Source: Chitinophagaceae bacterium
GTDB lineage: Bacteria > Bacteroidota > Bacteroidia > Chitinophagales > Chitinophagaceae
Direction of reading: 5' to 3'
Assembly: GCA_947476485.1 (NCBI GenBank)
Contig: CANJQU010000014.1
Coordinates: 1 to 62,748, forward strand
Length of the DNA stretch: 62,748 nt
In this document: in pieces, positions 1 to 8,199 of the stretch
Layout of the letters: each line of letters starts with the position of its first letter
Position numbering within the stretch: position 1 is the stretch's first letter
Position numbers and translations under genes: made by a program
Notes under the pieces: model-generated
The model's database searches: none
What the model saw: the letters and a program-made list of their open reading frames with translations, nothing else
Told to the model about the DNA's origin: nothing

Positions 1-1774
1 ATGTATCAGGGCATCCGCGGTCATATGCTATAAGGGTCACGGTAAACGTTCCGGGAACCGTGTAATTATAAACCGGGTTGGTGACAGTGCTGTGGCCACC
101 ATCCCCAAATATCCAATAATAGTTTGTCGCACCGGTACTCGTATTAATAAAGGTATCGGCCACACCATAACACATATGGGTGGGTATCGCATGAAAACCG
201 GCTACCGGGTGATTGCCTACTGTCACCAGCAGACGCGCCGTATCCAGGCAACCGTTCGCAGTAACAATATATACAGTGCATGTGTACGTACCTGTCGCCG
301 TATAGGTATGCGTTACGGTACCGCCACCCGAGGTTGTTGGCGAGCCATCTCCGTAATTCCAGCTATATGAGGTGATCGGGAACGGATACGCTCCTGAGAC
401 CGGGCAGGTGGATGATAGTCGCACAGTAAAATTGACCGTAAGCGGTACACAACCCGCAGCGACCGAATCATGGTTTATCGCCAGGTACATATTGTAATTC
501 GTGTAGGTGCCCGTTATGGTATCAACACAACCACTGCTAGTGGTTATGATCATCCTTACCGTATACTCCCCGCAGGCTCCATAAGTATGCGTAGACGTCA
601 ACCCGCTTCCCGTGCCACCATCGCCATATAGCCACGTCACGGTAGCGCCCGCAGGTACACTGGCTGTAAATGTGGCTGCAGCCGGTGCAGGGCATGTCGG
701 GGATACGGAAAACGAACCTGTAGCCGCCGGCAGAATGGTAATAGTATGAGTCACAGTATTAGTGCATGGACCGTTTGCCACTACCAGTGTCACCGTATAC
801 GTTCCGGGTGTGCTGTAAATGTGCGTCCCATCGTTTAAAGGAGATGTGCCCCCATCGCCAAAGGTCCAGTTGCTGGACGTATGCGTGCTGCTTGTATTCG
901 TAAACGTCACGGGCGCATACAGGCATGCAGTCGTTGGCCCGGTGAACGCAGCCGAAACACTGCCCACGAATATATAGGACGGCAATGTAAGGCTGTCCTT
1001 GCACCCGTTGGCATCCGTTACCACCAGCTTCACGGTATAAGAACCATTGGTCGTGTAGGAGTGCGTGACAGAAGAGCCGGTTCCCGTGCCGCCATCACCA
1101 AATGACCAGTTGCAGGTATACGGCCCGGCTCCAGAGGACGTATTAGTAAACGTTACAGAGCCCGGAGGATTGCATATATAAGTAGTACTCGCAGTAAAGC
1201 TGACCAGCGGCGGAGCCAACACATGTATATATGCAGTTTTTGTGAGTGAACTTACACATCCCTGGCTGTTGGTCGCAGACAAAGTGATATTATAATATCC
1301 TGGTGCCGGAAAAGTATGGGTAGGTGTGGGTGCAGTGCTGAAGCCGCCATCACCGAAATTCCATGAATACGTCATTGGGCCGGCAACACCGGAGGTTGAT
1401 GTACTCGTAAAAGTTATAGCTTCTCCCATACACACTACCGTATCATTAGCTGTAAAGCTTACAGTCGGTGTCGGATAAACGGTTATTACTATTGAATGGG
1501 TATTTGAAGAAGATCCGTTATAAGCCGTGAGTATTACCGTATAGGTACCCGGGGTGAGGTAACTTGTTGATGGATTGGTGATACCTGTTATTACACTATT
1601 TCCCAGGTCCCAGCTATAGCTGGTAGCCCCCGTTGAAGTGTTTGTAAAGTGCACAACTAATGGTGCGCAGCCGGAGATATAGTCCTGCGTAAAATTCGCA
1701 GTTTGCCCGTTAACAGCATGGACTGAAAAGAAGAACAGAAAAAACGCTAATAGGTACTTGTAAAGAAACTTCAC
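1..1774 (-). CDS. PKD-repeat secreted adhesin, C-terminus beyond window
   Basis: The reading frame is open on the minus strand from a GTG at 1774 to the window edge, so only the N-terminal ~590 residues are visible. It opens with a signal peptide (KFLYKYLLAFFLFFFSVHAV, then NGQ). PKD-type repeats of roughly 85-100 residues follow, each marked by W-x-(F/Y)-G-D-G, for example YSWNFGDGG near 1350-1385, NWSFGDGG near 1095-1115, NWTFGDGG near 850-870 and YYWIFGDGG near 100-120. PKD arrays in Bacteroidota usually belong to large T9SS-exported surface or gliding proteins that end in a sorting domain. That end lies outside the window, so T9SS export is an inference. No ATG is available near the signal peptide, which supports the GTG start. 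Confidence 0.85.
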   Translation of the reverse strand, partial: MKFLYKYLLAFFLFFFSVHAVNGQTANFTQDYISGCAPLVVHFTNTSTGATSYSWDLGNSVITGITNPSTSYLTPGTYTVILTAYNGSSSNTHSIVITVYPTPTVSFTANDTVVCMGEAITFTSTSTSGVAGPMTYSWNFGDGGFSTAPTPTHTFPAPGYYNITLSATNSQGCVSSLTKTAYIHVLAPPLVSFTASTTYICNPPGSVTFTNTSSGAGPYTCNWSFGDGGTGTGSSVTHSYTTNGSYTVKLVVTDANGCKDSLTLPSYIFVGSVSAAFTGPTTACLYAPVTFTNTSSTHTSSNWTFGDGGTSPLNDGTHIYSTPGTYTVTLVVANGPCTNTVTHTITILPAATGSFSVSPTCPAPAAATFTASVPAGATVTWLYGDGGTGSGLTSTHTYGACGEYTVRMIITTSSGCVDTITGTYTNYNMYLAINHDSVAAGCVPLTVNFTVRLSSTCPVSGAYPFPITSYSWNYGDGSPTTSGGGTVTHTYTATGTYTCTVYIVTANGCLDTARLLVTVGNHPVAGFHAIPTHMCYGVADTFINTSTGATNYYWIFGDGGHSTVTNPVYNYTVPGTFTVTLIAYDRGCPDT

Positions 1775-2150
1775 GGGGTTATATGTTAAAATGTGATAAA
1801 CTAAGCGGATATTAAAGATAATAAAGCTTTATTAAACAGGCGTTGTTTTTATACGAAATGTTAGGAATATATTTTAATATATTGCATTTTCTATTGTATA
1901 ACAACACCTGACATCACATAATATAAAGTGTAATTTTTATTTCTCCACAACAAAATGTGCTTTCACCCCAACAATACTATGATCATCGAAAATCAGAAAT
2001 AATAAGATGTATCCGGGCTACACGGGCTTGAAATAAGATCTGGAAAACTGCACACCTATTGTTTTAATTCACACTTATCATGCCAGATTTTTAACATTGT
2101 TTTAAACTATGCAAATGTTACTGTAACATTTTAGCCCTTGATCCCATTAT
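1775..2150. other. AT-rich divergent intergenic region
   Basis: This roughly 390-base gap separates the minus-strand PKD gene from plus-strand pheS. It is AT-rich and holds no convincing reading frame. A small palindrome (ATAAAGCTTTAT) lies near 1821-1832, inside the likely leader of the PKD gene. It must carry the PKD promoter, but no clean TAnnTTTG could be placed for it. The pheS promoter lies at its right edge. Confidence 0.5.
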
Positions 2151-2152
2151 TA

Positions 2153-2160
2153 TATCTTTG
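2153..2160 (+). promoter_or_regulatory. pheS promoter -7 element, near-leaderless
   Basis: TATCTTTG matches the Bacteroidota sigma-A -7 consensus TAnnTTTG exactly. It ends only seven bases before the preferred pheS ATG at 2168. Transcription would therefore be expected to start at or within a base or two of the start codon, giving a very short or absent 5' leader. Confidence 0.6.
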
Positions 2161-2167
2161 CCGCACT

Positions 2168-3193
2168 ATGCCATCGCTACAGGAGCAAATTCAAATACAT
2201 GAGCAGGAGATAAAGGCGTTCAGCCCTGCCGATGCCACGGAACTGGAAAACTACCGTATCCGTTTTCTTGGAACCAAGGGTATTGTGAAACAGCTTTCGG
2301 GCGAAATGAAAAGCGTACCACCGGAGCTGCGGAAAGAAGCGGGACAACTACTCAATGCATTCAAGCAACTTGCAGAAGAAAAATACGAATCTTACAAAGA
2401 ACAATATAGCGATGGGGCAAACAAAGGTCCTGCGATAGATATTTCTCTGCCGGGTACACCATTGCCCATCGGCACACGCCATCCATTGCGCATTGTCGAA
2501 AATCAAATGGTCTCCATTTTTGAGAAGATAGGCTTTAGTGTTGCCACAGGGCCCGAGATAGAAGACGACTGGCACAACTTTACCTCCCTGAATATGCCGG
2601 AGCATCACCCCGCCCGCGACATGCAGGACACATTCTATGTCTCCCAAAATCCCGACTGGATATTACGTACACATACGTCATCGGTACAGGCACGCATACT
2701 TGAAACACAACCGCTGCCTATACGCGTCATTTGTCCCGGCCGTGTATACCGCAACGAGACCATATCTGCCCGCGCACACTGTTTCTTTCACCAGTGCGAA
2801 GGACTCTATGTAGATAAGAATGTCTCCTTCGCCGATCTGAAGCAAACACTCTATTACTTCGTTACCGAGATGTTTGGCGCCGATACCAAAGTTCGTTTCC
2901 GCCCGTCTTACTTCCCCTTCACCGAGCCAAGTGCAGAGATGGATATCTCCTGCACCGTATGTGGCGGCAAGGGCTGCAATCTCTGTAAGCACACCGGCTG
3001 GGTAGAGATACTCGGCTGCGGCATGGTGCACCCAAATATGCTCCGCAACTTCGGCATAGATCCTGAAGTATACACTGGCTTTGCCTTCGGCATGGGCGTA
3101 GAGCGCATCACCCAGATCAAATTCCAGGTCAACGACCTCAGGCTGTATTCACAGAATGACGTCCGGTTCCTGCGACAATTTCAGGCATTGTAG
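2168..3193 (+). CDS. pheS: Phenylalanine--tRNA ligase alpha subunit
   Basis: PheS is the catalytic subunit of the alpha2-beta2 class II synthetase that charges tRNA-Phe in the cytoplasm. The 341-residue product has the N-terminal tRNA-binding coiled coil (about 1-85) and the class II core. Motif 2 is seen in RVYRNETISARAHCFFHQ, and motif 3 in the terminal GFAFGMGVERITQIKF. A CxxC..CxxC cluster (CTVCGGKGCNLCKHTGW), common in Bacteroidota PheS, precedes motif 3. The ATG at 2168 is preferred over an upstream TTG at 2138 because MPSLQEQIQIHE is the usual start and the promoter overlaps the upstream option. pheT is not adjacent. Just downstream are a toxin-antitoxin pair and a degenerate second copy of the last ~107 bases of this gene. 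Confidence 0.95.
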   Translation: MPSLQEQIQIHEQEIKAFSPADATELENYRIRFLGTKGIVKQLSGEMKSVPPELRKEAGQLLNAFKQLAEEKYESYKEQYSDGANKGPAIDISLPGTPLPIGTRHPLRIVENQMVSIFEKIGFSVATGPEIEDDWHNFTSLNMPEHHPARDMQDTFYVSQNPDWILRTHTSSVQARILETQPLPIRVICPGRVYRNETISARAHCFFHQCEGLYVDKNVSFADLKQTLYYFVTEMFGADTKVRFRPSYFPFTEPSAEMDISCTVCGGKGCNLCKHTGWVEILGCGMVHPNMLRNFGIDPEVYTGFAFGMGVERITQIKFQVNDLRLYSQNDVRFLRQFQAL

Positions 3194-3221
3194 GTATATT
3201 TTTTGATATTTACTAACTTTG
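3187..3221 (+). promoter_or_regulatory. Putative promoter of the toxin-antitoxin pair
   Basis: TAACTTTG at 3214-3221 fits the TAnnTTTG -7 element. A TTG about 23 bases upstream lies in the last codons of pheS and could serve as the -33 element. The pair would then have its own promoter beginning right at the pheS stop, 16 bases before the antitoxin ATG. Confidence 0.45.
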
Positions 3222-3237
3222 TTTTAAATCGAAGATT

Positions 3238-3429
3238 ATGACTTACATAGTAATTGATACCACCGATAAACAATCCAAAGCTTTTTTGCATTACGTGGAA
3301 ACCCTGCCGTTTGCCAAGGTTCAATCTGGAGATAACGCTATTACAATTAAAGCGATGGAACAAGTCAGAAAAAGAAAGACAACAAAGCATAAAAGTGCAA
3401 AAGAGCTTATTACATTTCTGAATAAATAG
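3238..3429 (+). CDS. Antitoxin of YafQ-type type II TA pair
   Basis: This 63-residue, lysine-rich protein begins with a short beta/alpha segment (MTYIVIDTTDKQSKAFLHYV). A charged tail (VRKRKTTKHKSAKELITFLN) follows. No named antitoxin family is obvious from motifs; the assignment rests mainly on size and on sitting three bases upstream of a clear YafQ-like toxin. In such systems the antitoxin binds the toxin active site and usually represses the operon. The pair is bracketed by intact pheS upstream and a decayed pheS 3' end downstream, which suggests it came in as a unit. Confidence 0.75.
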   Translation: MTYIVIDTTDKQSKAFLHYVETLPFAKVQSGDNAITIKAMEQVRKRKTTKHKSAKELITFLNK

Positions 3430-3432
3430 CCC

Positions 3433-3705
3433 GTGTACAAACTTCAAACAAGTAAACAATTTGAAAAGGATTACAAATTGTGTAAAAAACGTGGCTTGGA
3501 TTTAGTCCTTATCCATAACGTATTTGACTTTTTAGAACAAACAGGTAACCTTCCTGCTAAATATAAAGCACATAAATTAACAGGCAATTATGCAGGCTTT
3601 TTAGAATGCCATATTCAAAGTGATTGGTTATTGGTTTGGGAGAAAGATGAAGGGACGAAAGAAATTTTTTTAACAAGAACAGGAACACATAGCGATCTTT
3701 TTTAA
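3433..3705 (+). CDS. YafQ/RelE-family mRNA interferase toxin
   Basis: The 90-residue product is a typical YafQ-branch RelE/ParE fold. YafQ toxins cleave mRNA on the ribosome. Residues aligning with the known YafQ active site are present: H47 (KAHKL), H60 (ECHI), D64 and W65 (SDWLL), R82 and H86 (TRTGTHSDLF) and the terminal F90. All expected catalytic residues are there, so the toxin looks functional. It starts with GTG at 3433, three bases after the antitoxin stop, and is probably translationally coupled. Its stop (3703-3705) lies within a few bases of the start of the duplicated pheS tail. Confidence 0.9.
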   Translation: MYKLQTSKQFEKDYKLCKKRGLDLVLIHNVFDFLEQTGNLPAKYKAHKLTGNYAGFLECHIQSDWLLVWEKDEGTKEIFLTRTGTHSDLF

Positions 3706-3708
3706 CCA

Positions 3709-3979
3709 CTCGGCATAGGCATAAGGCGCATCACCCAGCTAAGGTTTCAGCTATGACCTCAGACTGTACTCACAAAATGATGTACGGTTTTTGCGCCAGT
3801 TTCAGGCGTTGTTGAACAAAAATCGCCCGGATGTCGAGACGTTGCACTGCAACGTCTCAGATAGGTACATCGACTTCACAATGAGCACCAACACCCAGCC
3901 CATCAAGGCCTACGCAACACACTCACCTCATTTTTTCAAAGAGGCGATGCTAAAAAATTCAGCGAAGCGTATTTTTTAG
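3709..3979 (+). pseudogene. Decayed second copy of the pheS 3' end
   Basis: Bases 3709-3815 align with the last ~107 bases of pheS (about 3087-3193). The first part reads GIGIRRITQLRFQ against GMGVERITQIKFQ. A two-base deletion near 3752 shifts frame, and reading then resumes as DLRLYSQNDVRFLRQFQAL, identical in protein to the true C-terminus. Most base differences in this second part are synonymous (for example GAC CTC AGG against GAC CTC AGA, CGA CAA against CGC CAG). This is therefore a homologous pheS end with independent history, not a fresh duplication. Where pheS has its stop the copy reads on into about 54 unrelated codons ending at 3979. Confidence 0.7.
3836..3858. repeat. Dispersed GAGACG-type palindrome
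   Basis: Perfect 11-base arms (GAGACGTTGCA and its complement) surround one central base. It belongs to a short palindromic family also seen at 18057, 42431, 42507 and 45269, always outside intact genes. Confidence 0.6.
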
Positions 3980-3980
3980 C
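3949..3980. repeat. Hairpin with A-tract arms and GCGAAGC loop
   Basis: GCTAAAAAAT and its exact complement ATTTTTTAGC are separated by 12 bases that contain GCGAAGC, a very stable mini-hairpin. It sits at the end of the pheS-tail relic. It could be a bidirectional terminator or a remnant of a mobile repeat. Confidence 0.5.
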
Positions 3981-4076
3981 TGGGGTGATCAACGCGAGGA
4001 AAAACTATACTGCTCAAAACAATATTGTTCTTTTCCATAAGTTATATTATATACCTTAACAACTCAATCCGGTATC

Positions 4077-4621
4077 TTGAAAAAGCAATTGTTTCTCGTA
4101 TTGTCTACGATGTTCTTTTTCTCTGCAATAAACTGTAGGGCCGGCTTCGTTATAAAGAAAGCTTTAGACGATATCCATTTGAGCAACGCAGCATCGGTAA
4201 ATCCCGAAGTTTCAAAGACAGTCTTAGGGAAGAGAAAAGGAAGCGACGTATCTCGCACATGCCGCTGCGCATGCAGCAAAAAATGGAGAAGGCAAATGCA
4301 AAGCACCAGAAATATAAAGACGGTGCATGGAGTAATAAGTTTGGGCTGTCGGCAATCATCTGTGCCGGATTGTCGTTAGTATTATTTGGTGTAGCCGTTA
4401 TGCTAACCGAAACAACTGCAACGTTCCTGTTTACTTCACTGTTTATCCTCTGTCCTGTTGCCGCACTCGCGGCTATTATTTTAGGTGCCATAGGCAGCCA
4501 TCGTGATGGCAGAAAAATGCTTGCCCGGATAGGGAAAGTGATCGGCATAGTGGAGTTAAGCGCTGCTGCTTTTGTCGCCGGTTGCGGAGTCCTATTACTT
4601 TTAATGTCGGGAGGACTGTAA
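4077..4621 (+). pseudogene. Frameshifted secreted/membrane protein gene
   Basis: Two overlapping frames look like one broken gene. The first frame starts at TTG 4077 with a signal peptide (MKKQLFLVLSTMFFFSAINC) and a region ending VNPEVSKTVLGKRKGS; after about 4230 its composition becomes implausible. The second frame (phase of 4259) reads plausibly from about 4200 (KDSLREEKRKRRISHM) into three hydrophobic segments, near FGLSAIICAGLSLVLFGVAV, FILCPVAALAAIILGAIG and GIVELSAAAFVAGCGVLLLL. The signal peptide followed by a basic linker and C-terminal helices resembles short Bacteroidota envelope proteins of unknown role. A one-base change around 4200-4255 would join them. A sequencing error cannot be excluded, and if only the second frame is real it would start at ATG 4259. 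Confidence 0.55.
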
Positions 4622-5053
4622 CATGCGCAGTTTGGTCAAATAAACTTACCCACAATTTTCCAAACCCCATAACTCTACGCCAGGCCGGCATTTCACGTCT
4701 TTCATCACCCGTAAAATGTGGATTTCCCCTTTTTTTCATACCATTTTCCATCCTACCTTTGTTACCCGCCATAGCCCTTTGGGCGGCGTGTATACCGCAG
4801 AACCCCACTATAGTTGCAAAGAGAAAACAGTAAATCGGTTGATCTCGACAGTTGCTGTGATAGTGAGCGAAGTCGAACTACGTGTGATATGAATGTGATA
4901 CGTTTGTGATATTTTTTCGAACTAACTAATTGATTATCAATAAAAACAGTGAAAAACTTTTTTCTGGGAAAATGTGATATTTCGCTCGAAAAATCGTTTA
5001 TAGAAAATCTCAGATCCAGAAATCCTTTAATCCAGTAAATCCTGATCCAGACA
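4622..5053. other. Gene-poor region with dispersed-repeat debris
   Basis: No convincing gene is seen in this 430-base stretch. TACCTTTG near 4756 matches a -7 element but has no gene just after it. TGAGCGAAGTCGAAC at 4863-4877 resembles a segment inside the NHL gene near 27150 and looks like a dispersed repeat. The last ~45 bases are a run of related AATCC/ATCCAG units that abuts the epimerase coding sequence and appears to have replaced its normal start region. Confidence 0.45.
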
Positions 5054-6034
5054 TTGATCACAGGCGCCAGTGGCTTTCTCGGCCAGCATCTCGTACGGCA
5101 TTTATCCGCACAGGGGCTCACCGTGCGCGCACTGTACCATAGTCATCGGCCATCAGATGAATTAAAAGGACTAGCGGGTGTAACATGGATGCAATGCGAC
5201 CTGCTGGATATCTATGCGGTGGAAGAGGCAATGCAGGACGTCACAGATATTTATCACTGCGCAGCTATTGTATCCTTCGATCCCCGAAAGAAAGATACCA
5301 TGCTGCATTTCAATCCGGAGAGCACCGCTAATGTAGTGAACCAGGCCATCATCCAGGGCGTTCGCAAATTGGTATACGTAAGTTCCATTGCAGCCCTCGG
5401 CAGAACTGGCGACCCGAAAAAAGAAATGGACGAAGAGGCCGAATGTGAAGACAGTAGCTACAACTCCGCTTATGCGTTCAGTAAATACCGCGCAGAAATG
5501 GAAGTTTGGCGCGGAATAGGAGAGGGGCTGAATGCCGCAATCGTAAATCCCGGTATCATACTTGGTGCAACGAGTGGCCACGACCTTTCGGCTTCATTAA
5601 TGAAAATGGTATACCGTGAATTCCCTTTTTATTCAAATGGAGTGACCTCGTGGGTAGCTGCCACTGATGTCGTTAATGCCATGGTGACACTCATGAATTC
5701 AGAAACAGAGGCCGAGCGGTTCATCGTAAGCGGTGGCAATTTCTCTTATAAAGAGGTGCTGCAGCAAATGGCAACCGCACTGCACAAGCAGCAGCCACGC
5801 TTTGCTGCAAAACCATGGATGACCGGCATTGGCTGGCGGCTGAGCGCATTGCTGCGCAACGTGTTTGGCATAGATACTCTGGTAACAAGAGAGACCGCAC
5901 GCAACGCAAATGCATACTCTTTTTACAGCAACAGAAAATTAATAAATGCCTTTCCCGGCTTTTCTTACACTCCGTTACCCGCTACCATAGAAGCGATGGC
6001 ACGGTCTTTTGAGCATTATCATGTTAGAAAATAA
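5054..6034 (+). CDS. NAD-dependent epimerase/dehydratase (extended SDR)
   Basis: The product is an extended short-chain dehydrogenase/reductase of about 326 residues. The N-terminal nucleotide-binding motif is TGASGFLG, followed by D49 at the end of beta-strand 3 region (CDLLD) and HCAA. The catalytic pair is YxxxK (YAFSKYRAE) with an upstream serine (VSSIAALG). The C-terminus is similar to dihydroflavonol-4-reductase-like members acting on sugar nucleotides or small ketones; substrate cannot be read. No ATG exists before the Rossmann motif. The first usable codon is TTG 5054 (or CTG 5042), right after repeat-like sequence and only a codon before the beta-strand, so the original start may have been lost and expression is uncertain. 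Confidence 0.85.
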   Translation: MITGASGFLGQHLVRHLSAQGLTVRALYHSHRPSDELKGLAGVTWMQCDLLDIYAVEEAMQDVTDIYHCAAIVSFDPRKKDTMLHFNPESTANVVNQAIIQGVRKLVYVSSIAALGRTGDPKKEMDEEAECEDSSYNSAYAFSKYRAEMEVWRGIGEGLNAAIVNPGIILGATSGHDLSASLMKMVYREFPFYSNGVTSWVAATDVVNAMVTLMNSETEAERFIVSGGNFSYKEVLQQMATALHKQQPRFAAKPWMTGIGWRLSALLRNVFGIDTLVTRETARNANAYSFYSNRKLINAFPGFSYTPLPATIEAMARSFEHYHVRK

Positions 6035-6204
6035 TTTTTTTCGTTATTTACAAAAACAGTCGTAAACTTGCAGCAAGGAAACAGTATTTGTTCCAGCCTT
6101 TCGCAGTTTATCTGAAAGTTCCCATTATCATAATTAGATCAATAGATATTTCAAGATAAGCCCATATTTATTTTAAAAAATAATTATTCAGAAAAAAAAT
6201 CCGC

Positions 6205-7950
6205 ATGCCTTACGACATCTTGCAGTTAAATGATATGCTCATTCCTGAGCTTATAGACGTAGCAGACTCACTAAAAATCCGGAATGCAGCTTCACTTGAC
6301 AAAAAGTCACTGGTAGATAAGATACTGGAGATACAAGCCGGCGCTGAAGAAGAACCCAAAAAGAAACGTGGCCGCAAGCCGAAAGAAGAAGCCGCAGTAG
6401 CAGCTCCAGCTCCTCCGCAACCTGTAGCCCCTGTTGATGATGCTGCTCCGGCCGCTGCACAGGCACGTACGGAAGAAACGAACGATGGCGGTGATAAAAA
6501 ACGCCGTTTGCGTAAACCTAAGGAAGAATATGCACCTGATGCTATGCCGAAGGCCGTAGAATCGGACCAGTTGCCGGTGCACAAAAGGCAGGAAGTAAAA
6601 AGAGAAGCTCCGGTTGCTGAGCCGAAGCCTGCCCCGGTTGTTGCAGCCCCGGTTAATACCCAGGGTGGTAATAATGAGAATGGCGGCAACGGTATTACCA
6701 TGCCCACCGAATCTCCCGAAGTGCAGCCGCCCCAGCAGTCTGCAGAGCCGGAAAAACCACAGCACGAGCCGCGTCAGCCATTCAACAGGCCTCCCCGCCG
6801 CGAAGAGAAACCGCAAAGCAATTTCAATCTCGAGTTTGAAGGCATTGTGGCAAGCGAAGGCGTACTGGAAATGATGCCGGACGGTTATGGCTTCCTGCGC
6901 AGCAGCGACTACAACTACCTCAGCTCACCGGATGATATTTATGTATCTCCATCACAGATAAAACTATTCGGCCTTAAAACGGGTGATACCGTGAAAGGCA
7001 ATGTTCGCCCACCGAAGGAAGGTGAAAAATATTTCGCATTGCTGAAAGTGGAGACCATAAACGGCAGGCTGCCCGACGAGATACGCGACCGCGTACCTTT
7101 CGACTACCTCACACCATTGTTCCCATTCGAGAAGCTTAGCCTTACTACCACCGGCGGCAACTACAGTACCCGTATCATGGACCTCTTCACGCCGATAGGC
7201 AAGGGACAGCGCGGACTTATCGTAGCACAGCCTAAGACCGGTAAGACCATGCTGCTTAAGGAAGTGGCCAACGCAATAGCAGCCAATCACCCCGAGTGCT
7301 ACCTCATGATCGTGCTCGTAGATGAGCGCCCGGAGGAAGTTACCGACATGCAGCGCAGTGTGCGCGCAGAGGTGATCGCATCAACATTCGATGAGCCTGC
7401 AGACAAGCACGTAAAAGTATCAACCATAGCATTACAGAAAGCAAAACGGCTCGTAGAAGTAGGCCACGATGTGGTTATCCTGCTCGACTCTATTACCCGC
7501 CTGGCACGTGCACACAACACAGTGGCACCTGCGAGCGGTAAAGTACTCAGCGGTGGTGTAGAAGCAAACGCCATGCAGAAGCCAAAACAGTTCTTTGGTG
7601 CAGCACGTAAAATAGAGAACGGCGGTTCACTCACCATCCTGGCAACAGCGCTTATCGATACCGGTTCCAAGATGGATGAAGTGATCTTTGAAGAGTTCAA
7701 GGGTACCGGCAACATGGAGTTGCAACTGGACCGTAAGCTGGCCAACAAGCGTATCTATCCCGCTATCGACATCACATCATCCTCTACCCGCCGCGACGAC
7801 CTGCTGATGGATAAGGATGTGCAGAACAAGATGTGGCTCCTCCGCAATCATATCGCAGACATGAACACCGACGAGGCCATGCACTTCCTGCTTCAGCAAA
7901 TGAAGGGTACCAAAAGCAACGAAGAATTCCTTGCTACGATGAATAAATAG
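6205..7950 (+). CDS. rho: Transcription termination factor Rho
   Basis: Rho is the hexameric RNA-dependent ATPase that ends transcription of untranslated RNA. The 581-residue protein is much longer than the ~420 of E. coli. It has a Rho_N helical domain (1-45), then a ~170-residue low-complexity insert of Lys, Pro, Ala, Glu and Asn (about 48-215), a feature typical of Bacteroidota Rho. The cold-shock-type RNA-binding domain includes [13 protein letters not shown]. The RecA-like core has Walker A ([14 protein letters not shown]), Walker B ([14 protein letters not shown]) and the Q/R-loop region around [21 protein letters not shown]. It follows a ~170-base leader and is closed by a strong hairpin terminator. 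Confidence 0.97.
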   Translation: MPYDILQLNDMLIPELIDVADSLKIRNAASLDKKSLVDKILEIQAGAEEEPKKKRGRKPKEEAAVAAPAPPQPVAPVDDAAPAAAQARTEETNDGGDKKRRLRKPKEEYAPDAMPKAVESDQLPVHKRQEVKREAPVAEPKPAPVVAAPVNTQGGNNENGGNGITMPTESPEVQPPQQSAEPEKPQHEPRQPFNRPPRREEKPQSNFNLEFEGIVASEGVLEMMPDGYGFLRSSDYNYLSSPDDIYVSPSQIKLFGLKTGDTVKGNVRPPKEGEKYFALLKVETINGRLPDEIRDRVPFDYLTPLFPFEKLSLTTTGGNYSTRIMDLFTPIGKGQRGLIVAQPKTGKTMLLKEVANAIAANHPECYLMIVLVDERPEEVTDMQRSVRAEVIASTFDEPADKHVKVSTIALQKAKRLVEVGHDVVILLDSITRLARAHNTVAPASGKVLSGGVEANAMQKPKQFFGAARKIENGGSLTILATALIDTGSKMDEVIFEEFKGTGNMELQLDRKLANKRIYPAIDITSSSTRRDDLLMDKDVQNKMWLLRNHIADMNTDEAMHFLLQQMKGTKSNEEFLATMNK

Positions 7951-7970
7951 TATTAATAGTCTTTATACAG

Positions 7971-8003
7971 AAGCCCGGCACTCAGAATGCCGGGCTTTCT
8001 TTA
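7971..8003 (+). terminator. Rho-gene intrinsic terminator
   Basis: A perfect ten-base stem, AAGCCCGGCA pairing with TGCCGGGCTT across a seven-base loop, is followed by TCTTTATT. It begins 21 bases after the rho stop. Confidence 0.85.
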
Positions 8004-8100
8004 TTATACCTGGCACGGGATGTTTCGCGTAGAGCTGTGAAGACACGCACAAAGGTCGCAAGCTCATTCTATTCCAGCATACGTAGGATACAATTGTAAA

Positions 8101-8124
8101 GGGAGCAGCCTTGCGGCCGCTCCC
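8101..8124 (-). terminator. Hairpin after the RND efflux operon
   Basis: GGGAGC-AGCC-TTGC-GGCC-GCTCCC forms a GC-rich stem 75 bases past the end of the pump gene. The minus-strand side is followed by CTTTACAATT, only a weak T-run, so this is a possible bidirectional terminator between convergent rho and the pump operon. Confidence 0.6.
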
Positions 8125-8199
8125 TTCGTAGTTTCCATTGTTCCCCTTAATAGCTTGTTCCTGTCTTTTGCTCTTGTCCTGTCTAAGATTTTGAATGCC

